DNA from: G965267425 sp965267425
GTDB taxonomy: Bacteria > Bacteroidota > Bacteroidia > Flavobacteriales_E > Vicingaceae
Reading direction: 5' to 3'
DNA: 64,000 nt
Assembly (NCBI GenBank): GCA_965267425.1
Contig: OZ253959.1
Location: forward strand, 2,976,001-3,040,000
A program made the position numbers and the translations under genes. The notes under the pieces are model-generated. The model was not told where the DNA came from, searched no databases, and saw only the letters and a program-made list of their open reading frames with translations. This document shows, in pieces, positions 1 through 8,973 of the stretch (its first letter is position 1; every line of letters starts with the position of its first letter).

Positions 1-2
1 TG

Positions 3-1187
3 GAATTCTTAAGGAATTATACGGATATGGGAATCTTTTCAACCATCCTGTTTATCGGAATAGGTGCCATATTGACCATCATCATTCAATCTTCCAGTGC
101 AGCTATGGCACTTACATTGGTGATGTGTAATGAAGGATGGATTCCATTTGAGTTTGCAGCTGGAATGATTTTAGGAGAAAATATTGGTACTACCATTACG
201 GCAGAACTGGCTTCCATTGTTGGAAATGTACATGCAAAACGATCTGCACGAATTCATTCCATGTTCAATGTCATTGGAGTTACCTGGATGCTTTTTGCCA
301 TGCCTTTGTATTTGGATATTATTTCCAACCTGGTAGAGTCAAGCACCAACTTTGGAAATCCATTTGATACCCCAGAAGCAGTTCCAACTGCACTTGCATT
401 CTTTCATACGGCATTTAATGTTTCAAATGTGCTGATTTTGATTTGGCTGGTTCCATTTTTGGTGAGACTTGCTATCAGAACAGTACCGTCTAAAGGTGAC
501 CATGATGAATTATTTCATTTGGAATATATCGATTCCGGTATGATGAGCACACCTGAATTGTCTTTGGTTGAAGCAGGTAAAGAAGTGGCCAAATATGGCA
601 GCCTCACCAGAAAATTAGCCAACATGATTCCGGATTTAATTGTTGAAACAGATTCGAAAAAGTTCAACCGGCTATTGGAACGTATCAAGAAGTACGAGGA
701 GATTACCGATCGAATGGAAATTGAAATTGCCAAATACCTGACAAAAGTTTCTGAAAATGAAATGAGCGAATCTACTTCCAATAAAGTTAGAAGCTTGTTA
801 AGTATCATTAACGACCTGGAGCGCGTTGGAGACATCTGCTATCAAATGTCAAAAGTTATTGAAAGGAAGGCGGAAAGAAAGATTTGGTTTACACCAGAAC
901 AACGAACCAACGTTCAAAAAATGTTTGTTCTTGCAGACGATGCCATGAATCATATGGTGCAAAGTCTCAATTCCAATTATGAACAGGCGGATTTACAAAA
1001 GGCAAAAGATCTGGAAAAGGCAATTAATCAAATGCGCAATGATTTACGCTCAGAACACCTGAAAAGTATGGGCAAAGCGGATTACAATTTTGAAGGTGGC
1101 TTGATTTATAACGACCTGTTTTCGTCCATTGAGAAAATTGGGGATCATGTGATAAATGTGAACGAAGCGATTGCCGGAGAAATTTAA
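3..1187 (+). CDS. Na/Pi cotransporter family protein, 5'-truncated by window edge
   Basis: This inner-membrane protein is predicted to couple sodium influx to phosphate uptake. The frame is open from base 3, so the true start lies outside the window; only the second transporter repeat and the C-terminal domain are visible. Counting from the ATG at 27, a hydrophobic helix runs into a QSSSA motif (residues 21-25), and a second conserved stretch, GENIGTTIT, follows at about residues 50-58. Both are typical of the PNaS repeat in NptA-like symporters. Residues about 180-386 are charged and helical and resemble the PhoU-like regulatory domain that these bacterial symporters carry. The stop codon shares TTAA with the stop of the convergent lipoprotein gene. 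The family call is secure; substrate preference is inferred. Confidence 0.88.
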   Translation, partial: EFLRNYTDMGIFSTILFIGIGAILTIIIQSSSAAMALTLVMCNEGWIPFEFAAGMILGENIGTTITAELASIVGNVHAKRSARIHSMFNVIGVTWMLFAMPLYLDIISNLVESSTNFGNPFDTPEAVPTALAFFHTAFNVSNVLILIWLVPFLVRLAIRTVPSKGDHDELFHLEYIDSGMMSTPELSLVEAGKEVAKYGSLTRKLANMIPDLIVETDSKKFNRLLERIKKYEEITDRMEIEIAKYLTKVSENEMSESTSNKVRSLLSIINDLERVGDICYQMSKVIERKAERKIWFTPEQRTNVQKMFVLADDAMNHMVQSLNSNYEQADLQKAKDLEKAINQMRNDLRSEHLKSMGKADYNFEGGLIYNDLFSSIEKIGDHVINVNEAIAGEI

Positions 1188-1687
1188 GGCCTTACAATTT
1201 CTTCTGTTTCCACAATATTACTCTTGTTGTTAGCCCTATCGTAGAATTGACAAACGAATTTTATCGTATCGTAAGGTAATGAGTTGGTAAATGGCCTGAA
1301 TATTTCCACATTCATTTCGCCTTCCAATGCTTTATTTTTTCCCTCTGGTTCAATAAATGGCATTCTGTATTGAAATAAGGTATGGTAAGTCCATTCACCT
1401 GCATTTTTACCAAAATATTCCATAAATAAGTTAGAAGCCGGGTCAATTTTGACACCTCTGATATAAACAGTGTCACCGTCGATGATCAGCGGACCATCTT
1501 CACTTTCTTTTAGACCAACATTTCCATCACCATCTTTGAACGTAAATACCAGATACAATAGTGAGTCCTGAAAGTAATGATTTTCATAAATGAGCTCAGG
1601 AATTTCAGAAAACTGCTCTCTTTTCAGACAGCTGATGCTCAGACCTAAACTTGCAAGCAATAATGTTATTTTTAAGGTTTTGGTCAT
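1184..1687 (-). CDS. Hypothetical lipoprotein
   Basis: This is a 167-residue predicted lipoprotein. The N-terminus is a short positive stretch, a hydrophobic segment and a lipobox ending in Cys20 (SISC), so it should be lipidated and exported. A DGDGNVG motif lies near residue 55. Acidic 'FxFKDGDGxxG' stretches like this are common in uncharacterised Bacteroidetes lipoproteins and may bind calcium. No enzymatic motif is visible. Its end overlaps the stop of the Na/Pi transporter gene by 4 bases, and it is divergent from the LuxE-like gene with only about 40 bases between them. The start is the ATG directly before the signal peptide. Function unknown. Confidence 0.7.
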   Translation of the reverse strand: MTKTLKITLLLASLGLSISCLKREQFSEIPELIYENHYFQDSLLYLVFTFKDGDGNVGLKESEDGPLIIDGDTVYIRGVKIDPASNLFMEYFGKNAGEWTYHTLFQYRMPFIEPEGKNKALEGEMNVEIFRPFTNSLPYDTIKFVCQFYDRANNKSNIVETEEIVRP

Positions 1688-1728
1688 AGTTCAAATGTAC
1701 CAAATAAAAATTTTGCGTGTTTTGCATC

Positions 1729-2742
1729 ATGATGAGTTCCTCAGATAAGCTATATAAGGACATTTGCAACTTCATCAAGTCACCGCCAAACGATCAACCG
1801 TTGTTGTTCGAAGAACTGGCTTTGCGCACGTTTGAATTCCAGTATGATAACGTTGAAATCTTTCAGAAATTTTGTGCAGAGCTGTCCAAATCTCCTGAAA
1901 CCGTTCACAGCATTTCTGATATTCCATTTTTGCCAATTGAATTTTTCAAGACGTTTCCCATTCACAGTAAGCATCATTCCGTTCAAAAAATATTTGAAAG
2001 TAGTGGAACCACGGGTTCAATTAAATCACAACATCATGTGTGTGATTTGTCCATATATGAGTTGAGTTGCGAAGTTGCGTATCAATCAAATTTTGGAAAA
2101 ATTGATACTCATTGTTCCATTGCGTTGCTACCTTCTTATGAAGAAAGAAACAACGCATCTTTGATATATATGGTAGATTTCCTGATGAACAAAGGAGGAC
2201 GTTCCCAATCACGTTTTTATGGCAATGCCATTGCACAATTGAAAGAAGACCTTATCGCGTTTAAGGAGGCTGATGTTCCAGTAGTGCTGTGGGGTGTGAC
2301 TTTTGCTTTGTTGGAATTGATAGAAGACTGGAAGGTATCACTTTCAAATACTACCATTATTGAAACAGGTGGAATGAAAGGTAGAGGAGAAGAATTGACC
2401 AGAAAAGCACTTCATCAAAAAATCCAACAGCAGATTCAACCGGCCAATATTTGTTCAGAATATGGAATGACTGAACTTTTGTCACAATGTTATGCTATTC
2501 AAGCTGAAACTTTTCATCACCCACATTGGATGAGAATTCAGATAAGAGATGTTCAAGATCCATTCAGCATGTTGGGTGAAAACAAGACGGGCGGGATCAA
2601 TATAATAGACCTCGCAAATATTTACTCCTGTAGTTTTATCAGCACACAAGATTTAGGAAGAATAAATCAACAAGGATTTGAAGTGCTAGGACGCTATGAT
2701 AATAGCGACATTCGAGGTTGTAATTTACTTTTTAGCGCTTAG
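1729..2742 (+). CDS. LuxE-like acyl-protein synthetase / acyl transferase
   Basis: This predicted cytoplasmic adenylate-forming enzyme resembles the LuxE acyl-protein synthetase domain, which activates a fatty acid as an acyl-adenylate. The P-loop-like SSGTTG motif sits at about residues 91-96. An SEYGMTEL segment in the C-terminal half corresponds to the conserved aromatic/acidic motif of the ANL superfamily. At about 337 residues it is close to LuxE length. An upstream GTG at 1717 would add four residues, but two ATG codons at 1729 and 1732 are more likely starts. No luxCD or other lux gene is adjacent, so bioluminescence is not implied. The acyl substrate is unknown. The 3' end overlaps the convergent secreted-protein gene by 11 bases. 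Confidence 0.75.
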   Translation: MMSSSDKLYKDICNFIKSPPNDQPLLFEELALRTFEFQYDNVEIFQKFCAELSKSPETVHSISDIPFLPIEFFKTFPIHSKHHSVQKIFESSGTTGSIKSQHHVCDLSIYELSCEVAYQSNFGKIDTHCSIALLPSYEERNNASLIYMVDFLMNKGGRSQSRFYGNAIAQLKEDLIAFKEADVPVVLWGVTFALLELIEDWKVSLSNTTIIETGGMKGRGEELTRKALHQKIQQQIQPANICSEYGMTELLSQCYAIQAETFHHPHWMRIQIRDVQDPFSMLGENKTGGINIIDLANIYSCSFISTQDLGRINQQGFEVLGRYDNSDIRGCNLLFSA

Positions 2743-3424
2743 ATTTTTTCGAATTTTCTTCTTTCCCGTGTCTTTGCGTATTGATGTGAATGGCAAATTC
2801 TTCATAGGCATCAGCCAAGTAGGTAAGTTTTAATCCTTTGGAGGACAAAACTGTTCCATTGATTTCTAGCGGGAATTCAAAAGTGCCAAAGACGTCAGTT
2901 CTGCTTTTGTCGAAGCCCCTCATTTCATAATCAATGTAATGTTTGGAAAAAGGCATTCTTCCAGATTGACTTCCAGCCATAGATTTCGAAGTAGACTTAA
3001 TTCTATATACCGTTAAAAACATAATGGCATCTGCTTCATAATAGTCTAAAATGTTCTCCCATTCTGAAGCTGGAATTGGGTTGATATTACAAGAAGTATA
3101 TCCTTTTCGAGCATCAAAAGAATAGTTCACATTTTTCATAAAAAAAGCGAGGTCTGATTGATCCACCACTTTAAAGTGGAGGTTGGAGTCATTGTAAACC
3201 AATTCTTTTAGCAACGTTCCAAGAAAAGCGTTGTACACTTCTTTACTTTCGATTTGATTGACTTCTGCTATTTCCGAAAGTTTGTACTCCGTATGAAAAT
3301 TAAACCGATTGTAAGGAACCAGTAATATGTTGAGGTCGTTGGCAGAATTCAACGATTGCGTTGATCCCTCAACACAAGGAAGGATCAGAAGGACAATAAA
3401 TGCTATTTTTTTCCAGCATTTCAC
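2732..3424 (-). CDS. Hypothetical secreted protein downstream of tyrS
   Basis: This is a 230-residue protein with an N-terminal signal peptide (lysine-flanked hydrophobic core, probable cleavage after GSTQ). The body is a mixed alpha/beta sequence. The segment 'YYEADAIMFLTVYRI' (about residues 128-142) recalls 'GADAVLYITV' in GNA1162/LpoB-type periplasmic proteins, a weak resemblance only. The C-terminal 15 residues are strongly basic. The start is a GTG that overlaps the tyrS stop as GTGA, so translation is probably coupled to tyrS. Nothing suggests a role in tRNA charging, and the pairing may simply reflect operon packing. Confidence 0.65.
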   Translation of the reverse strand: MKCWKKIAFIVLLILPCVEGSTQSLNSANDLNILLVPYNRFNFHTEYKLSEIAEVNQIESKEVYNAFLGTLLKELVYNDSNLHFKVVDQSDLAFFMKNVNYSFDARKGYTSCNINPIPASEWENILDYYEADAIMFLTVYRIKSTSKSMAGSQSGRMPFSKHYIDYEMRGFDKSRTDVFGTFEFPLEINGTVLSSKGLKLTYLADAYEEFAIHINTQRHGKEENSKKSKR

Positions 3425-4695
3425 TTGACATTGATAAGGAAATAATTGCGCTTCCCCTTTTGAACAATAATAAATTTCTCACCTACTATATCCGCCGCAG
3501 AAATGACTTTTTGCTCTGATATTTTTTCTTTGTTGATGCTGACCGCATTTGATTTCAGCATTCTACGTGCCTCACCATTTGAGCTAAAAACGCTGGTGTG
3601 AGCAACTAACAAGTCAACTGCCGAAAGGGATTCCTGAATGGTGTTCATTTCAACTGTTGCTTGCGGTACTCCTTCAAATACAGATAGTATCTCTGATTCA
3701 TTTAACTGTAAAAGTTCATCTTTTGTTGCCTTTCCAAACAATATTGTTGACGCTATTTTGGCTCTGTCCAACTCATTTTGGGAATGAACTCTTATGGTCA
3801 ATTCTTCAGCCAAAGCATGTTGCATTGCTCTTTCATGTGGAGCTTCTAGGTGCTTTTTCTGAAGCTCCTCTAACTCTTCTTGCGTTTTAAGTGAAAATGT
3901 TTTTAGAAAGCCATAAATGTCGTCATCCGAAGCATTGAGCCAATATTGATAAAACTTATAAGGAGATGTTTTCTCAGGATCTAACCAAATATTTCCTCCT
4001 TCGGACTTTCCGAATTTTGATCCATCAGCTTTGGTAATCAATGGAGCGGTCAATGCAAAGGCTTCACCACCAGCTTTTCTTCTGATGATCTCAGTTCCCG
4101 TAACTATATTTCCCCATTGATCGGAACCACCCATTTGAAGTAAGCATCCTTCATTTTCATACAACCAGTAAAAGTCATATCCCTGAACCAATTGATATGA
4201 AAACTCCGTAAATGACAGGCCTGTCTCCAATCTCGTTTTCACAGAATCCTTGGCCATCATATAACTAACCGTAATGTGTTTTCCCACATCTCGGATAAAG
4301 TCCAAAAATTTTAAATCTTTGAACCAATCATAATTGTTAACAATCTTGGCTTTATTCTCACCAGATGAAAAATTGAGAAATTTCTCCAATTGTTTCTGCT
4401 GACAAGCCAAATTGTGGTTGATGGTTTCTACATCCAACAAATTTCGTTCCTGAGATTTTCCAGATGGATCACCAATCATCCCTGTGGCACCTCCAACAAG
4501 AACAATGGGTGTATGCCCAGAACGCTGAAAATGAGTCAATAACATCACAGGCACAAGGTTTCCAATGTGCAAAGAATCAGCGGTAGGATCGAATCCAATG
4601 TATCCGGAAATATTGTTCTTTTTCAGCAAATCTTCAGTGCCTGGCATGATGTCATGCAGCAGCCCCCTCCATTTCAACTCTTCAATAAAGCCCAT
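3421..4695 (-). CDS. tyrS: Tyrosine--tRNA ligase
   Basis: This cytoplasmic class I aminoacyl-tRNA synthetase attaches tyrosine to tRNA-Tyr. The HIGH-type signature is HIGN at residues 43-46 and the KMSKS-type signature is KFGKS at 227-231. The tyrosine-binding GGSDQWGN block is at about 189-196. An S4 RNA-binding domain occupies roughly residues 355-424. The 424-residue length matches bacterial TyrS. Its stop overlaps the GTG start of the secreted-protein gene. The gene is divergent from the SDR gene across about 97 bases. Confidence 0.97.
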   Translation of the reverse strand: MGFIEELKWRGLLHDIMPGTEDLLKKNNISGYIGFDPTADSLHIGNLVPVMLLTHFQRSGHTPIVLVGGATGMIGDPSGKSQERNLLDVETINHNLACQQKQLEKFLNFSSGENKAKIVNNYDWFKDLKFLDFIRDVGKHITVSYMMAKDSVKTRLETGLSFTEFSYQLVQGYDFYWLYENEGCLLQMGGSDQWGNIVTGTEIIRRKAGGEAFALTAPLITKADGSKFGKSEGGNIWLDPEKTSPYKFYQYWLNASDDDIYGFLKTFSLKTQEELEELQKKHLEAPHERAMQHALAEELTIRVHSQNELDRAKIASTILFGKATKDELLQLNESEILSVFEGVPQATVEMNTIQESLSAVDLLVAHTSVFSSNGEARRMLKSNAVSINKEKISEQKVISAADIVGEKFIIVQKGKRNYFLINVK

Positions 4696-4767
4696 TTAAC
4701 GTGTAATTGTATTTAAGGAAATCAAAAATAGGTAATTTCTAAGGATTCGTTGAACCCTTCAAATCAT

Positions 4768-4775
4768 TACTTTTG
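4768..4775 (+). promoter_or_regulatory. Candidate -7 element for the SDR gene
   Basis: TACTTTTG matches the Bacteroidetes -7 consensus TAnnTTTG and sits 17 bases before the ATG at 4793. The nearest upstream TTG (4750-4752) is only 15 bases away, shorter than the usual 19-21, so the call rests on the -7 match. Confidence 0.35.
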
Positions 4776-4792
4776 GCAACAAATCGGGTATT

Positions 4793-5794
4793 ATGATACT
4801 TGTAACGGGCGGAACAGGACTATTGGGGAGTCATTTACTTTATCAGCTTACTTCAACCAAACAAGCTGTTTCTGCAATATATCGGGATGAAAAGAGAATC
4901 CGAATTTGTCGTGAAATTTTTGATCATTACCCGAACCCTGAACAATTTTCAAAAATAGAATGGCTAAAAGCTGATTTGTTGAACCCGGAAGAGGTTTGGG
5001 AGAGTTTAGCCAATGTTACCCACATTTACCATTGTGCCGGCAAAGTGTCTTTTGATCCAAGAGATAAATCCGATTTGTTTAAAACGAATGTTGAAGGCAC
5101 AGCCAATTTGGTCAATGCCGCGTTGTCAAGAAAGATTGAAAAAATGCTATTTGTAAGCTCAATTGCTGCTTTAGGCAACGAAGATTGGCCAGAATACATC
5201 ACAGAAGAAAGCTTGCGAAGAGATGATGAACAACATTCTGATTACGGAGAAAGTAAGTATCAGGCTGAATTAGAAATATGGAGAGGTATAGAGGAGGGAT
5301 TGAATGCGGTAATCGTAAATCCAGGGACAATATTGGGGTCAGGCAATTGGCACAATGGTAGCTCAGCACTATTTGATCTTTGCTGGAAATCTTTTCCTTT
5401 TTATACGGAAGGAATAAATGGAATCATTGGAGTTCACGATTTGGTTGATTGTATAATACAATTAATGGAAAGTCCTGTAGTACAAGAGCGTATCACCGTA
5501 GTAGACAAGCATTTTTCGTACCGTGAATTGATGACCAAAATTGCTCAGAAAATGGGTAAAAAACCACCTGGATACTCATTTCCTAAAATGCTTGATCCGT
5601 TACTATGGAGACTTGCGTTGATTGCCTCTTCGATAACTCGAAAAAAACCAGTCATTACAAAGTATAGTTCAAAAATTGCAAGAGAGAAACAACAATTCAG
5701 CATGAACAAGTTCAATGCATTGATGAATCATTCGTTTAGTCGATTTGAAGAATCCCTTTCTCAGGCTATTGACTATTATCCGAAGAGGACTTAG
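4793..5794 (+). CDS. NAD-dependent epimerase/dehydratase (extended SDR)
   Basis: This is a 333-residue extended short-chain dehydrogenase. The Rossmann dinucleotide motif GGTGLLG lies at residues 6-12 and the catalytic YxxxK (Tyr151, Lys155) is intact. A serine-rich VSSIAALG stretch precedes it at about 121-128, as expected for the catalytic Ser/Thr. The 'HCAGKVSF' and 'NVEGTANLV' segments resemble dihydroflavonol-reductase-like and 3-beta-HSD-like SDRs. The substrate cannot be told from the sequence. The 3' end overlaps the convergent DUF4296 gene by 29 bases. A candidate -7 element lies 18 bases before the ATG. Confidence 0.85.
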   Translation: MILVTGGTGLLGSHLLYQLTSTKQAVSAIYRDEKRIRICREIFDHYPNPEQFSKIEWLKADLLNPEEVWESLANVTHIYHCAGKVSFDPRDKSDLFKTNVEGTANLVNAALSRKIEKMLFVSSIAALGNEDWPEYITEESLRRDDEQHSDYGESKYQAELEIWRGIEEGLNAVIVNPGTILGSGNWHNGSSALFDLCWKSFPFYTEGINGIIGVHDLVDCIIQLMESPVVQERITVVDKHFSYRELMTKIAQKMGKKPPGYSFPKMLDPLLWRLALIASSITRKKPVITKYSSKIAREKQQFSMNKFNALMNHSFSRFEESLSQAIDYYPKRT

Positions 5795-6158
5795 ATTTCT
5801 TGGTTGAATTTTGAGCCTGCATTTCACTTAATATCACAATTACCTCATCATAAATTGCCTCCAATTTTTCTGGCTGATTCTGATAGTAAGTCAAACTCGC
5901 ATTAAACTCTTCAAAATTTGTTCCGTGTTTTTCAAAAACAATATCGTAGGCTTGATCCAAATCAAATTGAAGTTGATACCTGTCTCCTTCAATTTTACTG
6001 ATTGATTCAGATAAGTGGGCATCTGCTAAAATATGCGCCATTTTCGTCTCATCCAATACCGAAACATCCGTAGTTCCGTTCTTTTGTGTGCATGAATAAC
6101 TCATTGACAGAACCACCATCAATCCAACAATATATCTTTTGAAAGAATTATTTTTCAT
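5766..6158 (-). CDS. DUF4296 domain lipoprotein
   Basis: This is a small predicted lipoprotein of about 130 residues. The hydrophobic leader ends in a lipobox (SYSC), followed by a helical domain with the 'MAHILADAHLSESI' segment typical of DUF4296, a Bacteroidetes-restricted family of unknown function. The C-terminus is polar and serine/lysine-rich. An upstream start at 6182 exists, but the ATG at 6158 places a lysine-rich n-region right before the hydrophobic core and is preferred. The start overlaps the end of the upstream secreted-protein gene by 11 bases and the 3' end overlaps the SDR gene by 29 bases. Confidence 0.8.
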   Translation of the reverse strand: MKNNSFKRYIVGLMVVLSMSYSCTQKNGTTDVSVLDETKMAHILADAHLSESISKIEGDRYQLQFDLDQAYDIVFEKHGTNFEEFNASLTYYQNQPEKLEAIYDEVIVILSEMQAQNSTKKSKSSSDNSQ

Positions 6159-6690
6159 GTGCAATTTCAAAATACAGGTCATTCATTTTTACATAATACG
6201 GATTCTTTTTATACTTTACAGCAACCAGGGTTTCTCCTTGAGGAGATGTAAATAATTGGTCACTTACCAATGTAATTTCATTACGAAATACTTGATCCGT
6301 CATGTATTTTTCTTTCTCACCGAATTCGTTTAATAACCCGATTTTATCCTCTTTTGGACGATAGGAAACCTGTTCATTCTTTTTGACAACAATTTCATTT
6401 AGTAATTTATTGCGATGTAATTTCCAATCGGCAATGTTCAATGCTTTCTGATTTTCGTCCAATTTAATTTTGGTCTTAAAGGAATAGATGCCTAAATATG
6501 CTTCAGCAGAAATGACATGGTCTCCGGTAAAGGATTCTATTTTCAAATATTCACCGGGTTGCAAGCTATCCATGATTTGTCCATCTACTTTAACCAGACA
6601 GGCTTTGGTACTTTCCAATATCAATACCTGGGAAAGACTGGAAATGGATATCAATAGTGAAACGATGATGATGGTTACAACTCGATACAT
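6148..6690 (-). CDS. Hypothetical secreted protein
   Basis: This is a 180-residue protein with a signal peptide (hydrophobic core 'TIIIVSLLISISSLSQ') and a mostly beta-rich body. The early segment 'CLVKVDGQIMDSLQPGEYLKIESFTGDHVISA' resembles PEGA-like carboxylate surface repeats, in which a short ligand loop precedes 'PG.y.i....G.h.i'. That similarity is by eye only. No catalytic motif is visible. It lies upstream of the DUF4296 lipoprotein gene and overlaps it, so the two are likely cotranscribed. Function unknown. Confidence 0.65.
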   Translation of the reverse strand: MYRVVTIIIVSLLISISSLSQVLILESTKACLVKVDGQIMDSLQPGEYLKIESFTGDHVISAEAYLGIYSFKTKIKLDENQKALNIADWKLHRNKLLNEIVVKKNEQVSYRPKEDKIGLLNEFGEKEKYMTDQVFRNEITLVSDQLFTSPQGETLVAVKYKKNPYYVKMNDLYFEIAHEK

Positions 6691-6718
6691 ACTTCAGTAA
6701 ACACAAGTATTATGCCAA

Positions 6719-8002
6719 TTATACCTTGCCCTTAAAATCATATCCTAAGGACGATACTTTTTCTTCAATGCTATCCATGTTGATATTTTTTCCAGACAAT
6801 TGCACGTGACCATTTATGATATTGGCACGAACGGCTTCAACATTTTCCATGGAACCCAAATTATTTTCAATATTCATCTTGCAATGATTGCAAGTCATCC
6901 CTCCAATGATCACCGTTGTATCAGCGTCAATATCTTCCACTTTTGATTTACTCAATACATTCCATTTTTTATCCATCAATGCAAGTATCATTGCAAATGC
7001 CAAAATCACCGCTGATCCAATGGATACCCAATAAGGTAAAATATGATTACCTGAGTGTGTGATATCCATAGAGGAAGAAGTGAGAATCTCCGGAAAAATA
7101 TAATCAAGTAACCAGCCAAAAAAGAGTGAACCAACAACAATGACTCCCAAATAATAGCGTAAAAATTTTTTCCCCAGGGTATTCCCAATCACGGTTATAG
7201 AAGCAGCATTGGTTGCAGGCCCAGCCATTAAAAAAACAAGAATGGCTCCTGGTGAAAGCCCTTTCATTAATAACACCGCGGCAATAGGAACGGAACCGGT
7301 TGCACAAACATATATGGGAATGGAAGCTGCCAAAACAATCAGCATGTTCAACATGGGGTTGGATAAATATGCTGATCCAAAAAAGTCATCTGGTACTACA
7401 ACATTTATCAATGCAGCCAATACCAGGCCAATTACCAGCCACTTAGAAATGTCATTCATAAAATCAATGAATGCAAATCTCAGCATGTTCACTATTTTAC
7501 CATTTTCAGATTTGTTGTTGTTCTTTGCAAAAGCGGTGGGTTGAAATTCTTCCTGACTCACATTTTTATCCGTAATCCAACCGCCAACTATACCTGTAAT
7601 GAATGCAATAACAGGTCTTAATATGGCAAAAGGTAAGCCCAAAAGAGAATAAGTAACCAGAATAGAATCCACACCCGTTTGAGGTGTTGAAACCAAAAAT
7701 GATAAGGTTGAACCTTTGGAGGCTCCTTTTTGATGAAACGCAATGCCAGAAGGGATAACACCACAGGAACATAATGGCAATGGCACACCCAACAAAGCTG
7801 CATTGACCGATGATCGCAAGCCTTTTTTTCCGAAGTATTTATGAACACTGTTTTCAGGAAAGTAGACGTGTAAAATCCCTGCAATAAGGAACCCAAACAA
7901 TAAGTAAGGTGCCATTTCCAGAGAAAGATCTACAAATGATATAAAGAAGTCTCTGATAAAATGATAGGTAGTTTCCACTTCGCATAAAATTACGCATTCC
8001 AC
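6719..8002 (-). CDS. SO_0444-type Cu/Zn efflux permease with C-terminal HMA domain
   Basis: This is a multi-spanning inner-membrane permease with two four-to-five-helix blocks. The signature LPLCSCGVIP lies near residue 75, a cysteine motif of the permease family that includes SO_0444 heavy-metal exporters. A second copy-like motif, 'ATGSVPIAAVLL', follows in the second half. Residues about 362-427 form a heavy-metal-associated domain with the GMTCxxC metal site (Cys371, Cys374). The fusion suggests that the protein delivers Cu(I) or Zn(II) to its own channel for export. The start is uncertain: GTG at 8002 gives 427 residues, and a GTG at 7978 is also possible. It lies just downstream of atpG without overlap. 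Confidence 0.8.
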   Translation of the reverse strand: MECVILCEVETTYHFIRDFFISFVDLSLEMAPYLLFGFLIAGILHVYFPENSVHKYFGKKGLRSSVNAALLGVPLPLCSCGVIPSGIAFHQKGASKGSTLSFLVSTPQTGVDSILVTYSLLGLPFAILRPVIAFITGIVGGWITDKNVSQEEFQPTAFAKNNNKSENGKIVNMLRFAFIDFMNDISKWLVIGLVLAALINVVVPDDFFGSAYLSNPMLNMLIVLAASIPIYVCATGSVPIAAVLLMKGLSPGAILVFLMAGPATNAASITVIGNTLGKKFLRYYLGVIVVGSLFFGWLLDYIFPEILTSSSMDITHSGNHILPYWVSIGSAVILAFAMILALMDKKWNVLSKSKVEDIDADTTVIIGGMTCNHCKMNIENNLGSMENVEAVRANIINGHVQLSGKNINMDSIEEKVSSLGYDFKGKV

Positions 8003-8053
8003 ATTAATGGAATGACAATTTCATGACTTGATTCCGAGAAGATTAGGGGCAAT

Positions 8054-8944
8054 TTATGATTCCAGTGCTTCAGCACCACCCACTATTTCCAATATTTCAC
8101 CTGTAATTGCTGCTTGACGTGCTTTGTTGTAACTCAACGTCAAATCTCCAATTAATTCAGACGCGTTGTCTGTGGCTTTGTGCATCGCCGTCATTCGCGC
8201 ACCGTGCTCAGCGGCATATGAGTCCAAAATGGCTTTATAAAGCTGAATCTTTAGGGATTTCGGAATCAAAAGGTTGAACATTTCTTCCTTACCCGGTTCA
8301 AATATATATTCCGTTGCCGCAGAAGAAGATTCACTTTCGTCAACCACTTCAGATTGATCAATTGGCAAAAATTGTTCAACTGTCAATAGTTGACTTGCTG
8401 CATTTTTGAATTGGTTATACACAAAAACAACCTTATCAAATTGTTTTTGCGCATAAGCGTCCATGATTTTTTCAGCAACTTCCGCAACATTATCAAAGTT
8501 CAGATTGTCATACAGCGTATCCAAGTTTTTAGGCAAGGTACTTCCTGTAATTCCATAATCCGTTTTTTTGAAAATATCGTTAGCCTTTTTCCCGATGGAC
8601 AATACAGTGCATGTTGCACCATTGTATTCTTCTTTGATCAGGTTACGCGTTCGTTTGATCACATTGGAGTTAAACGCTCCACACAAACCTCTGTTGGAAG
8701 AAATAGGAATAATTAATACGTGCTTTACATCTCTTACTTCGCCAAAAGCATTTTCTCCTTCACTTGATGCTTGATTCAAGTTACCGAGAATTTCCTTCAA
8801 CTTTGCAGCATAAGGACGCAGTCGAATAATAGAGTCCTGAGCTCTTCTCAACTTTGCAGCAGATACCATTTTCATGGCAGAAGTAATCTGCATGGTTGAT
8901 TTTACCGAAGTAATCCTATTCCGTATTTCCTTGAGGTTCGCCAT
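8054..8944 (-). CDS. atpG: ATP synthase F1 subunit gamma
   Basis: This is the central stalk subunit that rotates inside the F1 head. The start 'MANLKEIRNRI' and the C-terminal helix 'NDxSxLIGDLTLxYNKARQAxITxEI' type segment (here about residues 262-288) are the conserved coiled-coil ends of gamma. Its 296 residues fit the bacterial family. It is the last atp gene of the operon, 29 bases after atpA. The beta and epsilon genes (atpD, atpC) do not follow, which is the usual Bacteroidetes arrangement with a separate atpDC locus. Confidence 0.97.
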   Translation of the reverse strand: MANLKEIRNRITSVKSTMQITSAMKMVSAAKLRRAQDSIIRLRPYAAKLKEILGNLNQASSEGENAFGEVRDVKHVLIIPISSNRGLCGAFNSNVIKRTRNLIKEEYNGATCTVLSIGKKANDIFKKTDYGITGSTLPKNLDTLYDNLNFDNVAEVAEKIMDAYAQKQFDKVVFVYNQFKNAASQLLTVEQFLPIDQSEVVDESESSSAATEYIFEPGKEEMFNLLIPKSLKIQLYKAILDSYAAEHGARMTAMHKATDNASELIGDLTLSYNKARQAAITGEILEIVGGAEALES

Positions 8945-8973
8945 ACGTAAAACGCTTCAGAATTTGAGCAAAT

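Noticed and set aside
7209..7544. Plus-strand frame opposite the heavy-metal permease
   Set aside because: Shadow of the permease coding sequence, without independent support.
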